From Pseudomonas sp. Root562 (lineage in GTDB: Bacteria > Pseudomonadota > Gammaproteobacteria > Pseudomonadales > Pseudomonadaceae): a stretch of DNA of 39,219 nt. Under the pieces are notes generated by a model. That model was not told the DNA's origin. It was given only the letters and a program-made list of their open reading frames with translations, and searched no databases. This document shows, piece after piece, positions 17,491 through 27,650 of this stretch. A program made the position numbers and the translations under genes. Positions within the stretch are counted from its first letter, which is position 1. Every line of letters begins with the position of its first letter. The stretch covers positions 591,067 to 630,285 of the forward strand of contig NZ_LMGK01000001.1 in the NCBI RefSeq assembly GCF_001427125.1. The letters run 5' to 3'.

Positions 17491-17664
17491 TCAGCCGGCA
17501 GCACGCTGTGGTTGGAGTACGGGGATTGAGTGAGGCGCTTGAATGCGTGATTCCAGGGTGCGCATGAAATTGCGGGCTTCGGACTCGCTGCGGAACGTTA
17601 CGACATGTTGATCCAGGCGGACTTGCCACTGGGATTTTGCCAATTCTTTTAACAGGATCTTCAT
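17491..17664 (-). CDS. Conserved-looking 57-aa protein of unknown function
   Basis: A short gene of 58 codons. The ATG at 17664 is preceded by AGAGGA at ideal spacing. The product begins MKILLKELAKSQWQVRLDQH, contains VVTFRSESEARNFMRTLE and ends QRAAG. The pattern (a W-x-V-x-L strand, a second V-T-F strand, then a charged helix) resembles a compact beta-beta-alpha fold with no cysteines, signal peptide or membrane segment. It is convergent with the Bcr/CflA gene (3 bp between stops). A longer overlapping frame (17438-17791) is compositionally poor and lacks a ribosome site. I believe similar small proteins occur in other Pseudomonas; function unknown. Confidence 0.75.
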   Translation of the reverse strand: MKILLKELAKSQWQVRLDQHVVTFRSESEARNFMRTLESRIQAPHSIPVLQPQRAAG

Positions 17665-17785
17665 TACCGAATTCCTCTTGTAAAAGATGTCTCGTAGAAG
17701 GTGGCCTCGCAGGAGATTCGATTGTAGACCTGAATGCGATCGCTATCGTGACAGGGCATAACTGTCGGACTGACGGTTTGTAACA

Positions 17786-17825
17786 AAACACATCGCAGGC
17801 TCTGGGGCGGCCTGCGATGTTTTTT
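17786..17825 (-). terminator. Terminator downstream of the MDR oxidoreductase gene
   Basis: An 11-bp stem ACATCGCAGGC/GCCTGCGATGT (17790-17820, loop of 9) has T-runs on both sides. It is 8 bp past the stop of the leftward oxidoreductase gene and could work in both directions. Confidence 0.9.
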
Positions 17826-17833
17826 ACCGGTGG

Positions 17834-18847
17834 TTAAAACCCTTCCAGCACAATCTTGCCCTTGGATTTGCCGCTTTCCAGCAAGGCATGTGCACGGCGC
17901 AGATTCGCTGCACTGATGGTGCCGAAATGTTCGCCTACCGTGGTTTTCAATGTGCCAGCATCGATCAACTGCGCCACGCGGTTGAGCAGATGGTGCTGCT
18001 CGATCATGTCCGCAGTTTCAAACAGTGAGCGGGTGTACATGAATTCCCAGTGCAGCGACAGGCTCTTGCGCTTGAGCTTGGTTACGTCGAGGGTTTTCGG
18101 ATCGTCGATCAGCGCCAGTTTGCCTTGCGGTGCCAACGCCTCGACCAATTGATCCAGGTGATGATCGGTCTGGGTCAGACTGGCAACGTGAGTGACCTGG
18201 TTGATGCCTGCGCGCTTGAGTGCTTCGCTCAGTGGCTGGCTGTGATCGATCACGTGATGGGCGCCCAGTTCTTTCACCCAGCTTTGCGTCTGTGGACGTG
18301 AGGCGGTGCCGATGACGCTCAGCCCGGTAAGCTGCCTGGCCAGTTGCGTGAGAATCGAGCCCACTCCACCGGCCGCGCCGACGATCAGCAGGCTTTGGTT
18401 TTCGTCTGTATTACCTTCGGGCACTTGCAGGCGTTCGAAGAGCAACTCCCAGGCGGTAATCGCGGTTAACGGCAGGGCGGCGGCTTCGGCGAAACCCAGG
18501 GTTTTCGGCATATGGCCGACGATCCGCTCATCCACCACGTGCAGTTCGCTATTGCCACCGGAGCGGGCGATGGAGCCAGCGTAGAACACCTTGTCGCCGG
18601 CCTTGAACAACGTCACTTCGCTGCCGACCGCTTTGACCACACCGGCCACGTCCCAGCCCAGCACTTTGGCTGCGCCGCCTTCAGGCTGGACGTTCTGGCG
18701 GACCTTGGTATCCACCGGATTGACCGAAATCGCTTTGACCTCCACCAACAGATCACGCGGCCCGGCGACCGGCTCAGGCAGTTCGATGTCCTGCAGGGAT
18801 TTTTCGTCGCTGATTGGCAGGGACGCGTAATAGGCAATGGCTTTCAT
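17834..18847 (-). CDS. Zinc-less MDR-family NADPH:quinone oxidoreductase-like protein
   Basis: A 337-residue medium-chain reductase. The N-terminal GroES-like domain (VKAISVNPVDTKVR, LGWDVAGVVKAVG) lacks the catalytic and structural zinc ligands of alcohol dehydrogenases. The Rossmann domain has VGAAGGVGSILTQLAR for NADPH. It fits the quinone reductase (QOR/ZTA1-like) branch with an unknown electron acceptor. It starts at ATG 18847, 32 bp after a putative quinol monooxygenase gene on the same strand, with which it likely forms an operon. A divergent LysR gene lies beyond. Together these suggest quinone or electrophile handling under LysR control. Confidence 0.9.
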   Translation of the reverse strand: MKAIAYYASLPISDEKSLQDIELPEPVAGPRDLLVEVKAISVNPVDTKVRQNVQPEGGAAKVLGWDVAGVVKAVGSEVTLFKAGDKVFYAGSIARSGGNSELHVVDERIVGHMPKTLGFAEAAALPLTAITAWELLFERLQVPEGNTDENQSLLIVGAAGGVGSILTQLARQLTGLSVIGTASRPQTQSWVKELGAHHVIDHSQPLSEALKRAGINQVTHVASLTQTDHHLDQLVEALAPQGKLALIDDPKTLDVTKLKRKSLSLHWEFMYTRSLFETADMIEQHHLLNRVAQLIDAGTLKTTVGEHFGTISAANLRRAHALLESGKSKGKIVLEGF

Positions 18848-18879
18848 GTGTGGCTCCGCAACATTAAGAGAACAAGCGA

Positions 18880-19173
18880 TCAGGCGATCGAGCGCAGGCG
18901 CGTGAGTTCGAAGTGTTCGAGAAAATCAGGGGCCTTGGCGCGAAAGTTCTGGATGTGCGCACTGTCGTCATGGGCTTGCAGGGCTTCGTCGCTGCTCCAC
19001 TTCTCGATCATGTAGAAGGCCAGGGGATTGGCCAGGTCCTGATGCAGGTCATATTGCCCGCAACCGGCTTCGGCTCGGGTCGGTTCCACCAGCGCCCGCA
19101 GGTGTTGCTCGAGGGCATCCTGTTGGCCGGGCTTGGCGATGAGGGTGGCGATAGCGGTAAAGGGCTGGGACAT
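18880..19173 (-). CDS. Putative quinol monooxygenase (ABM domain, YgiN-like)
   Basis: A 97-residue antibiotic-biosynthesis-monooxygenase-fold protein with the hallmark pattern FTAIATLIAKPGQQDAL near the N-terminus and FYMIEKWSSDEALQAHDDS in the second half. Such small dimeric cofactor-free proteins act on quinols or related aromatics. It is the first gene of a probable two-gene operon with the MDR quinone-reductase-like gene, and divergent from a LysR regulator with symmetric sites between them. Confidence 0.9.
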   Translation of the reverse strand: MSQPFTAIATLIAKPGQQDALEQHLRALVEPTRAEAGCGQYDLHQDLANPLAFYMIEKWSSDEALQAHDDSAHIQNFRAKAPDFLEHFELTRLRSIA

Positions 19174-19216
19174 CTGCGACTCCGGAGCGGGTGATTTCGA
19201 TGGGCAGATGATTGGC

Positions 19217-19259
19217 TATTTCTCCTGAAGATAAAAGCCGTTAAAAGAGCAGTCTCTTT
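19217..19259. promoter_or_regulatory. Candidate LysR operator in the divergent promoter
   Basis: Two symmetric sequences lie between the ABM monooxygenase and the LysR gene: an imperfect dyad TATTTCTCCTGAAGATA (19217-19233) and a perfect one AAAGAG-CAGT-CTCTTT (19244-19259). The position fits LysR-type control of both directions; binding is inferred. Confidence 0.45.
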
Positions 19260-19288
19260 CAGTATTTTTTTGATAATTGGGTGTTGGG

Positions 19289-20218
19289 ATGCTGCGTTTC
19301 GATGACTTGCAGTTGTTTGTTCGGGCTGCGGACCTGGGCAGTTTGTCGGCAGCTGCACGGGGTATGGACATGTCGGCAGCGGTGGCCAGCGCAGCGTTGA
19401 AACGCATCGAACAGCAACTCGGTGCCCGCTTGCTCGCCCGTTCGACCCGCAGCCTGCGTTTGACCGCTGAGGGTGAGGGCTTTCTTGAATACGCCCGGGC
19501 AGCCTTGAGCAACCTCGATGAAGGCCGGCGTTTGCTGGCCAGTGGTCAGGATCAGGTCAGCGGCGTGTTGCAGCTGTCGGCGCCGTCAGACTTCGGTCGC
19601 AACCTGCTGTTGCCGTGGCTGGACGAGTTTCAGCGCGAGCACCCGAAACTCACCGTGCGTTTGCTGTTGGGCGATCGCATCGCCGATCTGTTCCGGCAAC
19701 CGGTGGACATAGCCTTGCGTTACGGCGAGCCAGAAGACTCCAGCCTGGTGGCGCTGCCTATCGCCCCGCAAAACCGCCGCGTGTTATGTGCGGCGCCGGG
19801 TTATCTGGCCCGGCATGGCGAACCGCGGCAACTGGAGCAGTTGGCGCAACACAATTGCCTGCTGTTCATGCTTGGCAGCCGCGTTCACGATCATTGGAGC
19901 TTTCACGATGGCAAGCGGGAGATCGGTTTGACCGTCAGCGGCGACCGTTTCAGCGACGACGCCGATGTCGTGCGGTTGTGGGCGGTGGCGGGGGCGGGCA
20001 TCGCCTACAAGTCTTGGCTGGATGTCGCCGGGGATGTGCTTGCCGGTCGTTTGAAAATACTGATGCCTGAGCTGGTTTGTGAGCGCGCACCGCTGAATCT
20101 GTTGTGCGCCCATCGCGCACAATTGAGTAAGCCAGTGAACCTGTTGCGGGAAATGCTTGCCAGTCGATGCGCTAAATTGAGCAGTCATTTTCCGGGGTTG
20201 GCGGGTATCGATGATTAG
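19289..20218 (+). CDS. LysR-family transcriptional regulator
   Basis: A 309-residue LysR regulator. The winged helix covers residues 1-60 (FDDLQLFVRAADLGSLSAAA, then LKRIEQQLGARLLARSTRSL). The effector domain begins near residue 90 and has the usual LQLSAPSDFGRNLLLPWL and DIALRYGEPEDSSLVALP segments of the CrgA-like subgroup. The ATG at 19289 is preferred to an in-frame TTG 12 bp upstream because it aligns with the typical family N-terminus. It is divergent from the monooxygenase/oxidoreductase pair, which is its likely target. Confidence 0.92.
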   Translation: MLRFDDLQLFVRAADLGSLSAAARGMDMSAAVASAALKRIEQQLGARLLARSTRSLRLTAEGEGFLEYARAALSNLDEGRRLLASGQDQVSGVLQLSAPSDFGRNLLLPWLDEFQREHPKLTVRLLLGDRIADLFRQPVDIALRYGEPEDSSLVALPIAPQNRRVLCAAPGYLARHGEPRQLEQLAQHNCLLFMLGSRVHDHWSFHDGKREIGLTVSGDRFSDDADVVRLWAVAGAGIAYKSWLDVAGDVLAGRLKILMPELVCERAPLNLLCAHRAQLSKPVNLLREMLASRCAKLSSHFPGLAGIDD

Positions 20219-20532
20219 TCGCAGTTAAAAAGCGAAATTTCCCTCAGGAACTATCACCACCAACGGTTTGCGGAGGGCAGGAACCGGCCGTCAACCCGCC
20301 TATACTAGCGCTCGCCCGAAGTACCCACCGTCGATCGCGATGGCGAAGCCCCGCTGGCGTCGGCCTGGTCACGCGTCCCAATGCCTGCCCTCTGTAACAG
20401 ATACCCGGTGATGGCTTGGGTGAGCAAAGACTTTGCCCGGGCTATGGCGGTTTCTGCGTCTTGGCCGACGACACATTACTGGTCAAGATGTCTCTGAGCA
20501 GTAGACGAAACGATTCAACAGGGAGTGAATAC
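20219..20532. other. Gene-free region before the ArsR-type gene
   Basis: This 314-bp gap shows no recognisable gene, REP or strong terminator. Short frames reading into the ArsR gene lack ribosome sites. The promoter of the ArsR gene should be here, but I cannot assign it. Confidence 0.4.
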
Positions 20533-21267
20533 ATGGAACATGCACCTTGCATCAGCCAGATAGCCACCTTGCTGGCTGACCCAAAGCGCAGCGCAATGAT
20601 GTGGGCCTTGATGGATGGCTCGGCGCGTCAAACCGAAGAGCTGGCCTTGTTGGCCGGCCTTTCTCCTTCTTCGGCCAGTGCACACCTGGGGCGTTTATCC
20701 GCCGGGGGACTATTGAAAGTCGAGACCCGAGGGCGCAAGCGGTTTTTCCGTCTGTCAGCCCCTGAAGTCGGTGCCGCGATCGAAGCACTGGCCAGCGCAA
20801 CACTGGCCAGCGCGCCGCAGGACATTCCGGACATTTTCAAACGCTCCGCTCCCCTGGCCAAGCCGCAGGCTCTGCGCTCATCGATGTTGCGCGCGCGACT
20901 GTGCGGCGACCATCTGGGCGGAACCCTGGCGGCTGATCTTTATCAGCGTTTGCTGGATGCGGGGTGGATCGAGCAGTTTGATCATCGAGTGACGATCACC
21001 CTCAAGGGCTCCAACGAGTTGGCGACACGCGGTGTATATATTCAGGCGCTTGCCCATCGTCAGGGCAAGGCGGCATGTGCTTGCCCGGACTGGAGCGAGA
21101 GACGTCCACACATGGGCGGGTCATTGGGCGCTGCGTTGTTGCAGTTGTTCATGCAGTCGGGCTGGTTGAACCTGCCCAATGATTCGCGTGCCTTGCAGGT
21201 CACCGCCGCCGGGCAACGTGAAATCCAACGCTTCGTCGAGCAAACCGAGCTGGAAATGGCTTTTTAA
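20533..21267 (+). CDS. ArsR-type HTH regulator with a duplicated C-terminal Cys/His domain
   Basis: A 244-residue protein. Residues 1-85 are an ArsR winged helix (ATLLADPKRSAMMWALMDG, then SPSSASAHLGRLSAGGLL). It is more than twice the usual ArsR length. The extra part contains two similar segments: CGDHLGGTLAADLYQRLLDA followed by GWI (from Cys124) and CPDWSERRPHMGGSLGAALL followed by LFMQSGWL (from Cys184). Each has Cys, His and Gly-Gly at matching places, implying an internal duplication and perhaps a ligand or metal site. The ATG at 20533 has GGGAGTG upstream; a longer frame from 20416 lacks one. No target gene is obvious: it is monocistronic and convergent with adenine deaminase. Confidence 0.88.
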   Translation: MEHAPCISQIATLLADPKRSAMMWALMDGSARQTEELALLAGLSPSSASAHLGRLSAGGLLKVETRGRKRFFRLSAPEVGAAIEALASATLASAPQDIPDIFKRSAPLAKPQALRSSMLRARLCGDHLGGTLAADLYQRLLDAGWIEQFDHRVTITLKGSNELATRGVYIQALAHRQGKAACACPDWSERRPHMGGSLGAALLQLFMQSGWLNLPNDSRALQVTAAGQREIQRFVEQTELEMAF

Positions 21268-21283
21268 CGGCCTGAGATCAAAC

Positions 21284-21313
21284 CTGTGGAAGCTGGGTAG
21301 CCAGCTCCCACAG
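21284..21313. repeat. REP-derived hairpin between convergent genes
   Basis: CTGTGG-AAGCTGGGTAGCCAGCTC-CCACAG folds into a near-perfect hairpin of REP type. On the plus strand it is followed by AGGCTGTTTT, so it could end the ArsR transcript. Confidence 0.7.
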
Positions 21314-21328
21314 AGGCTGTTTTATCCG

Positions 21329-23331
<2,003 letters not shown>

Positions 23332-23358
23332 GCACAATCCTTGAAAACGTTAAGATGT

Positions 23359-23467
23359 GATCGTTCCCACGCTCCGCGTGGGAATGCCTCAACGGACACT
23401 CTGCGTTCGGCCTTTTGGGACGCGGAGCGTCCCGGGCTGCATTTCCACGCAGAGCGTGGGAATGATC
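23359..23467. repeat. Long inverted repeat of the CCCACGCTCCGCGTGGGAA type
   Basis: Outer arms GATCGTTCCCACGCTCCGCG... (23359-23387) and its near-complement (23439-23467) flank a central perfect hairpin GGGACGC-GGA-GCGTCCC (23417-23433). This is another common Pseudomonas intergenic repeat family. A half REP (GGCTGGCTCCCACAGGG) follows at about 23490-23510. It separates the BMP gene from the oxygenase gene. Confidence 0.85.
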
Positions 23468-23524
23468 AGATGTTCCGTCATCGCCTGCAGGCTGGCTCCC
23501 ACAGGGTTTGTGTGGGGGGCAAAT

Positions 23525-24607
23525 TTACTTCGGCATCTCGGCCTTCATGCCTTCCACGTAATAATTCATCGACGCGAGCTGCGCATTGGTCGCGCTCACA
23601 CCGGCAGGAATTTTCTCGGCCCCGGCCTGATCCTTGATCGGGCCGGTGAACGGATGCATTGCACCGCTCTTGATGTCGGCGATGATCTGCTCGGCTTCTG
23701 ATTTCACTGCGGCCGGTACCAGGTCGCTGATGGGCAGCTCAACCGTTCCTTCCTTCAAACCGCCCCAATAGTCCTGGGACTTCCATGTGTGGTCGATCAC
23801 GCTTTGGGTTGCCTGAATGTAGTGCGGTGCCCAGTCGTTGACGATGGAAGTCAGCACGGCTTTCGGCCCGAAGTGCGCCATGTCCGAAGCGTAGCCCACG
23901 GCATATACACCGCGGCGTTCGGCCGCCTGGATCGGTGCCGGGCTGTCGGTGTGCTGGAAGACCACGTCCACGCCCTGGTCGATCAGCGCGTTGGCGGCGT
24001 CCGCTTCTTTACCCGGATCGAACCACGAGTTGACCCACACCACTTTGATCTCGGTGCCGGGGTTGTATTTGTTCAAGGCCAGCTGAATGGCGTTGATGTC
24101 GCGGATCACTTCCGGGATCGGGAACGAAGCGACGTAGCCGATTTTCTTGCTCTTGGTCATTTTCGCTGCGAGGAATCCACCGACGTAGCGCCCCTCATAG
24201 GTGCGTGCCAGGTAAGTGCCCAGATTCTTGTCCTGTTTGTAGCCGGTGGCGTGTTCGAAGATCTCGTTGGGAAACTGCTTGGCGACTTTCAATGTCGGGT
24301 TCATGTAGCCGAAGGACGTGGTGAAGATCAGGTCGTATTTATCCTTGGCCATGTTGCGGATCACCCGCTCGGCGTCAGCGCCTTCAGCGACGTTTTCCAC
24401 ATAGTTAGTGGTGATCCGGTCGCCGAACTTTTCCGCCAGTGCCTTGCGCCCCTGTTCATGCTGATACGTCCAGCCGTGGTCACCGATCGGACCGATATAG
24501 ACGAAGCCGACTTTCAGCGGATCGGCAGCACTGACGGTCAGGCTGGCGCCAAGACCGATGGCCGCGACAACGGCGCCAAGCAGCTTCTGCAACGGACGTT
24601 TGTGCAT
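23525..24607 (-). CDS. BMP-family ABC transporter periplasmic binding protein (purine nucleoside/base)
   Basis: A 360-residue secreted binding protein with a signal peptide ending near residue 28 (GAVVAAIGLGASLTVSAA). There is no lipobox, unlike many Gram-positive BMP lipoproteins. The family pattern is VGFVYIGPIGDHGWTYQHEQ at the mature N-terminus, then FTTSFGYMNPTLKVA, YEGRYVGGFLAAKMTKSKKI and DVVFQHTDSPAP. BMP proteins bind purine nucleosides in characterised members. The ATG at 24607 has GGAG upstream. It is the likely partner of the ABC ATPase and permeases at 29321-32930, but is separated from them by about 5 kb. Downstream on the same strand are the oxygenase and adenine deaminase genes. 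Confidence 0.93.
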   Translation of the reverse strand: MHKRPLQKLLGAVVAAIGLGASLTVSAADPLKVGFVYIGPIGDHGWTYQHEQGRKALAEKFGDRITTNYVENVAEGADAERVIRNMAKDKYDLIFTTSFGYMNPTLKVAKQFPNEIFEHATGYKQDKNLGTYLARTYEGRYVGGFLAAKMTKSKKIGYVASFPIPEVIRDINAIQLALNKYNPGTEIKVVWVNSWFDPGKEADAANALIDQGVDVVFQHTDSPAPIQAAERRGVYAVGYASDMAHFGPKAVLTSIVNDWAPHYIQATQSVIDHTWKSQDYWGGLKEGTVELPISDLVPAAVKSEAEQIIADIKSGAMHPFTGPIKDQAGAEKIPAGVSATNAQLASMNYYVEGMKAEMPK

Positions 24608-24696
24608 GAATCCAACTCCATTTTGTTTTGAGGTTGGCAGGGGCAATGCAAATTGCTGACCAATAAGACAACAAAGTCGTGAAACCGCGTTACGCC

Positions 24697-24763
24697 CATC
24701 GCGAGCAAGGTGTGCTGCTACAGGATCGGGTTGCTTTTGCAGGAGCAAGGCTTGCCCGCGATG
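24697..24763. repeat. Degenerate inverted REP pair
   Basis: Arms CATCGCGAGCAAGG... and AGGAGCAAGGCTTGCCCGCG (ending 24763) are imperfect complements. It lies in the 285-bp divergent gap between the BMP and antiporter genes. The gap also holds a small dyad GCAAT-GCAA-ATTGC (24643-24656) just upstream of the BMP gene. Confidence 0.75.
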
Positions 24764-24892
24764 AGGCCGTCCGGGTCGATAAAAGTGCAGGGTCTGGCCC
24801 GGCTGCCATTCACTGGTGCGCTAAGGTTTAACGAAACGTTAGCGCCGCACCGCAGTCAGTGGCTTATCGCACCCCACGGCAAAAGGCCCGCC

Positions 24893-25984
24893 ATGCTCAC
24901 GATTTTCAAGCAAGAAAGCTTTCTGCTACTGGCCTTGATCGCCGCCATCGTTGCGTTCCCGCTGGAACACTGGCTGCTGCACAGCGGCCAGATGGTCGCG
25001 CTGATCGGCGGGCTGGTACTGATTGCCTTCATCGTCGCCGCGTCCATGCGCGTTGCCCATCAGGCCGAATTGCTCGCGGAAAAAGTCGGCGATCCCTACG
25101 GCACCATGATCCTGACCTTGGCCGCCGTGCTGGTGGAAGTGGTGATCCTGGCGATCATGATGAGTAACGAAGCCTCGGCGACCCTGGTGCGCGACACGAT
25201 TTACTCGGCGGTGATGCTCGACATCAACGGCATCCTCGGCCTGGCGGCGTTGATGGGTGGGCTCAAGCACGGCGAACAGTCGTACAACGATGATTCTGCG
25301 CGCAGCTACAGCGTGATGATCCTCACCGCCATGGGCGTTTCCATGGTGGTGCCGGAGTTCATTCCCGAAGCCAACTGGAAGCTTTATTCGGCGTTCACCA
25401 TTGGTGCGATGGTGGTGCTTTACACATTGTTCCTGCGCATGCAGGTCGGGCCGCACAGTTATTTTTTCAGTTACAGCTACCCGGACAAGCGCCGCAAGAA
25501 AACGCCCATGGACGAGGAACCGACGCCGGTCAACCTGACGCTGTCGATCGGCCTGCTGGTGTTGGGTGTTGTAGTGATTGGCGCGTTGGCCGAGGTGATG
25601 TCCAAGACCCTCGACCTGGGCCTGGAAGGAACGGGCGCGCCGCCGGTGGTCACGGCAATTCTGGTGGCGGCGATCTCGGCGGCGCCTGAAATTCTGACCG
25701 CATTACGCGCGGCATTGGCCAACCGTATGCAGTCGGTGGTGAACATTGCCATGGGGGCGTCGTTGTCGACGGTGATCCTGACGGTGCCGGTGATGGAGGC
25801 CATGGCGCTCTACACCGGCCAACCCTTCCAGATGGCCATGACCCCGGTGCAGACCGTGATGATCTTCCTCACGCTGATCGTCAGCGCGATCAACCTCAAC
25901 GATGGTGAAACCAATGCCATCGAAGGCATGACTCACTTTGTGCTGTTCGCGACATTCATCATGTTGTCGTTGCTGGGCCTTTGA
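24893..25984 (+). CDS. ChaA-family calcium/sodium:proton antiporter
   Basis: A 363-residue inner membrane antiporter of the CaCA superfamily with about 11 transmembrane helices. The two conserved alpha-repeats are visible: GDPYGTMILTLAAVLVEVVI and, in the second half, TAILVAAISAAPEILTALRA, each with the acidic/polar residues of the ion path. A polar loop (YSYPDKRRKKTPMDEEPTPV) separates the halves. Length matches E. coli ChaA (366). The ATG at 24893 has AAAAGG upstream; the open frame before it runs through a REP. It has no evident functional link to the purine genes on either side. Confidence 0.9.
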   Translation: MLTIFKQESFLLLALIAAIVAFPLEHWLLHSGQMVALIGGLVLIAFIVAASMRVAHQAELLAEKVGDPYGTMILTLAAVLVEVVILAIMMSNEASATLVRDTIYSAVMLDINGILGLAALMGGLKHGEQSYNDDSARSYSVMILTAMGVSMVVPEFIPEANWKLYSAFTIGAMVVLYTLFLRMQVGPHSYFFSYSYPDKRRKKTPMDEEPTPVNLTLSIGLLVLGVVVIGALAEVMSKTLDLGLEGTGAPPVVTAILVAAISAAPEILTALRAALANRMQSVVNIAMGASLSTVILTVPVMEAMALYTGQPFQMAMTPVQTVMIFLTLIVSAINLNDGETNAIEGMTHFVLFATFIMLSLLGL

Positions 25985-25997
25985 ACCGCCAGAGAAA

Positions 25998-26092
25998 CCT
26001 GTGGGAGCGGGCTCGCCCGCGATGAGGCCGTCACATTCAACATCTCTGTTGGCTGACAGTCTGCTATCGCTGGCAAGCCAGCTCCCACAAGG
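25998..26092. repeat. Inverted REP pair between convergent genes
   Basis: CCTGTGGGAGCGGGCTCGCC... (25998-26026) faces a REP ending 26092 (CTATCGCTGGCAAGCCAGCT...). The arms are imperfect complements. It fills the space between the antiporter and the convergent 8-oxoguanine deaminase gene. Confidence 0.85.
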
Positions 26093-26102
26093 ATCGTGGC
26101 GA

Positions 26103-27461
26103 TCAGGTGCCGGCAATCAACTGCCGAGCCGCCTGGCTGTGATCGGCGATCAGACCTTTGAGATCCAGCCCTTCGACCTGTCCATCGATCACTCGCCACT
26201 TGCCGCCGACCATCACCCGATCCGCACGGTCCGCGCCGCACAGCAGCAACGCTGACACCGGGTCATGGCTGCCGGAGAACCGCAGCTCATCAAGCTTGAA
26301 CAGCGCCAGGTCGGCTTGCTTGCCCACCGCGAGTTCGCCGATATCGGTACGCCCCAGCAGACTGGCCGAACCTTTGGTTGCCCAACCCAGCACACGTTCC
26401 GGCGTGATCTTTTCAGCGCCGTAGCGCAGGCGTTGGATGTACAGCGCCTGACGCGCTTCGAGCATCATGTTCGAGGCGTCGTTGGACGCCGAACCGTCCA
26501 CGCCCAAACCGAGCAGCGCGCCGGCGTCAGTCAGTTCGATGCTCGGGCAAATGCCGGAAGCCAGGCGCATGTTCGAACTCGGGCAATGGCAAATACCGGT
26601 GCGGGCGGCGCCGAGGCGGGCGATTTCGTCCGGGTTGAAATGAATGCCGTGTGCCAGCCACGTGCGCGGGCCGAGCCAGCCGACGCTGTCCAGATAATCA
26701 ACGGTGCGCAGGCCGAAACGTTGCAGGCAGAAGTCTTCTTCGTCGAGGGTTTCGGCCAGGTGCGTGTGCAGGCGAACGTCGAGTTTGTTCGCCAGTTCGG
26801 CGCTGGCGGACATGATTTCCGGGGTCACTGAAAACGGTGAGCACGGCGCCAGGGCGATCTGGATTTGCGCGCCGTCGCCACGTTCGTGGTACTCGGCGAT
26901 CAGGCGTTGGCTGTCATCGAGGATCACCTGGCCTTCCTGAACAGTCTGCTGCGGCGGCAGCCCGCCGTCCTTTTCGCCGAGGCTCATGGAACCGCGCGTC
27001 AGCATCGCCCGCATGCCCAGTTCGCGAACGCTTTCGACCTGTACGTCGATCGCGTTTTCCAGGCCTTCGGGGAACAGATAATGGTGATCGGCCGCGGTGG
27101 TGCAGCCGGACAACAGCAACTCAGCCAGCGCGACTTTGGTGGCGAGGGCGAGCTTTTCCGGGGTCAGCCGAGCCCATACCGGGTACAGGGTTTTCAGCCA
27201 CGGGAACAACGGCTGATTGACCACCGGTGCCCAGGCGCGGGTAAGGGTTTGATAGAAGTGGTGATGGGTGTTGATCAGGCCCGGCAGAATCACATGTTCG
27301 CGGGCATCGAACACGGCATTGCATGGCGCCGATGGTTGTTGACCGAGGCCGAGCACTTCGACGATCACACCGTCTTGCAGCACAAGGCCGCCACGGGCAT
27401 CGAGATCGTTGGAGGTGAAAATGGCGAGGGGATTTTTTAACCAGGTACGGGTCGCAGGCAT
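26103..27461 (-). CDS. 8-oxoguanine deaminase (PA0142-type amidohydrolase)
   Basis: A 452-residue amidohydrolase. Metal-binding residues are His66 and His68 (INTHHHFYQ), His234 (RLHTHLAET), His271 (AHGIHF) and Asp322 (GVDGSASND). The last motif and the overall sequence fit the ATZ/TRZ-like group that includes Pseudomonas 8-oxoguanine deaminase, which yields urate from 8-oxoguanine (established for PA0142). The ATG at 27461 has GAGGAG at ideal distance. It links damaged-base salvage to purine degradation and lies among adenine deaminase, BMP and ABC transport genes. Other deaminase substrates (guanine, isocytosine) cannot be excluded by eye. Confidence 0.9.
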   Translation of the reverse strand: MPATRTWLKNPLAIFTSNDLDARGGLVLQDGVIVEVLGLGQQPSAPCNAVFDAREHVILPGLINTHHHFYQTLTRAWAPVVNQPLFPWLKTLYPVWARLTPEKLALATKVALAELLLSGCTTAADHHYLFPEGLENAIDVQVESVRELGMRAMLTRGSMSLGEKDGGLPPQQTVQEGQVILDDSQRLIAEYHERGDGAQIQIALAPCSPFSVTPEIMSASAELANKLDVRLHTHLAETLDEEDFCLQRFGLRTVDYLDSVGWLGPRTWLAHGIHFNPDEIARLGAARTGICHCPSSNMRLASGICPSIELTDAGALLGLGVDGSASNDASNMMLEARQALYIQRLRYGAEKITPERVLGWATKGSASLLGRTDIGELAVGKQADLALFKLDELRFSGSHDPVSALLLCGADRADRVMVGGKWRVIDGQVEGLDLKGLIADHSQAARQLIAGT

Positions 27462-27606
27462 GTTGGCCGGCTCCTCTGAAAGTTGGGTTCAGGGTTGCCA
27501 GCTCAGTGTTGCCCTGTCTGCTGATCCAGGGTCGCCGGGGAGGCGAGATGCGAAGTTTCGATCAAATCGCCGCCATGGGCAAGCCCGGTCCGACCGAACA
27601 ACCCAT

Positions 27607-27644
27607 GCCCCTGTGTGAGCGAGCAAGCTCGCTCACACAGGGGC
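27607..27644. repeat. Perfect 18-bp-arm palindrome
   Basis: GCCCCTGTGTGAGCGAGC and its exact reverse complement are separated by only two bases. It lies 7 bp beyond the stop of the leftward SDR gene. No T-run follows on the minus strand, so it looks more like a REP-family palindrome than a classical terminator. Confidence 0.9.
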
Positions 27645-27650
27645 GGCGGA

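Noticed and set aside
17438..17791. 117-aa open frame on the minus strand
   Set aside because: It overlaps the better-supported 57-aa gene in another frame, lacks a ribosome site, and runs into the Bcr/CflA gene.
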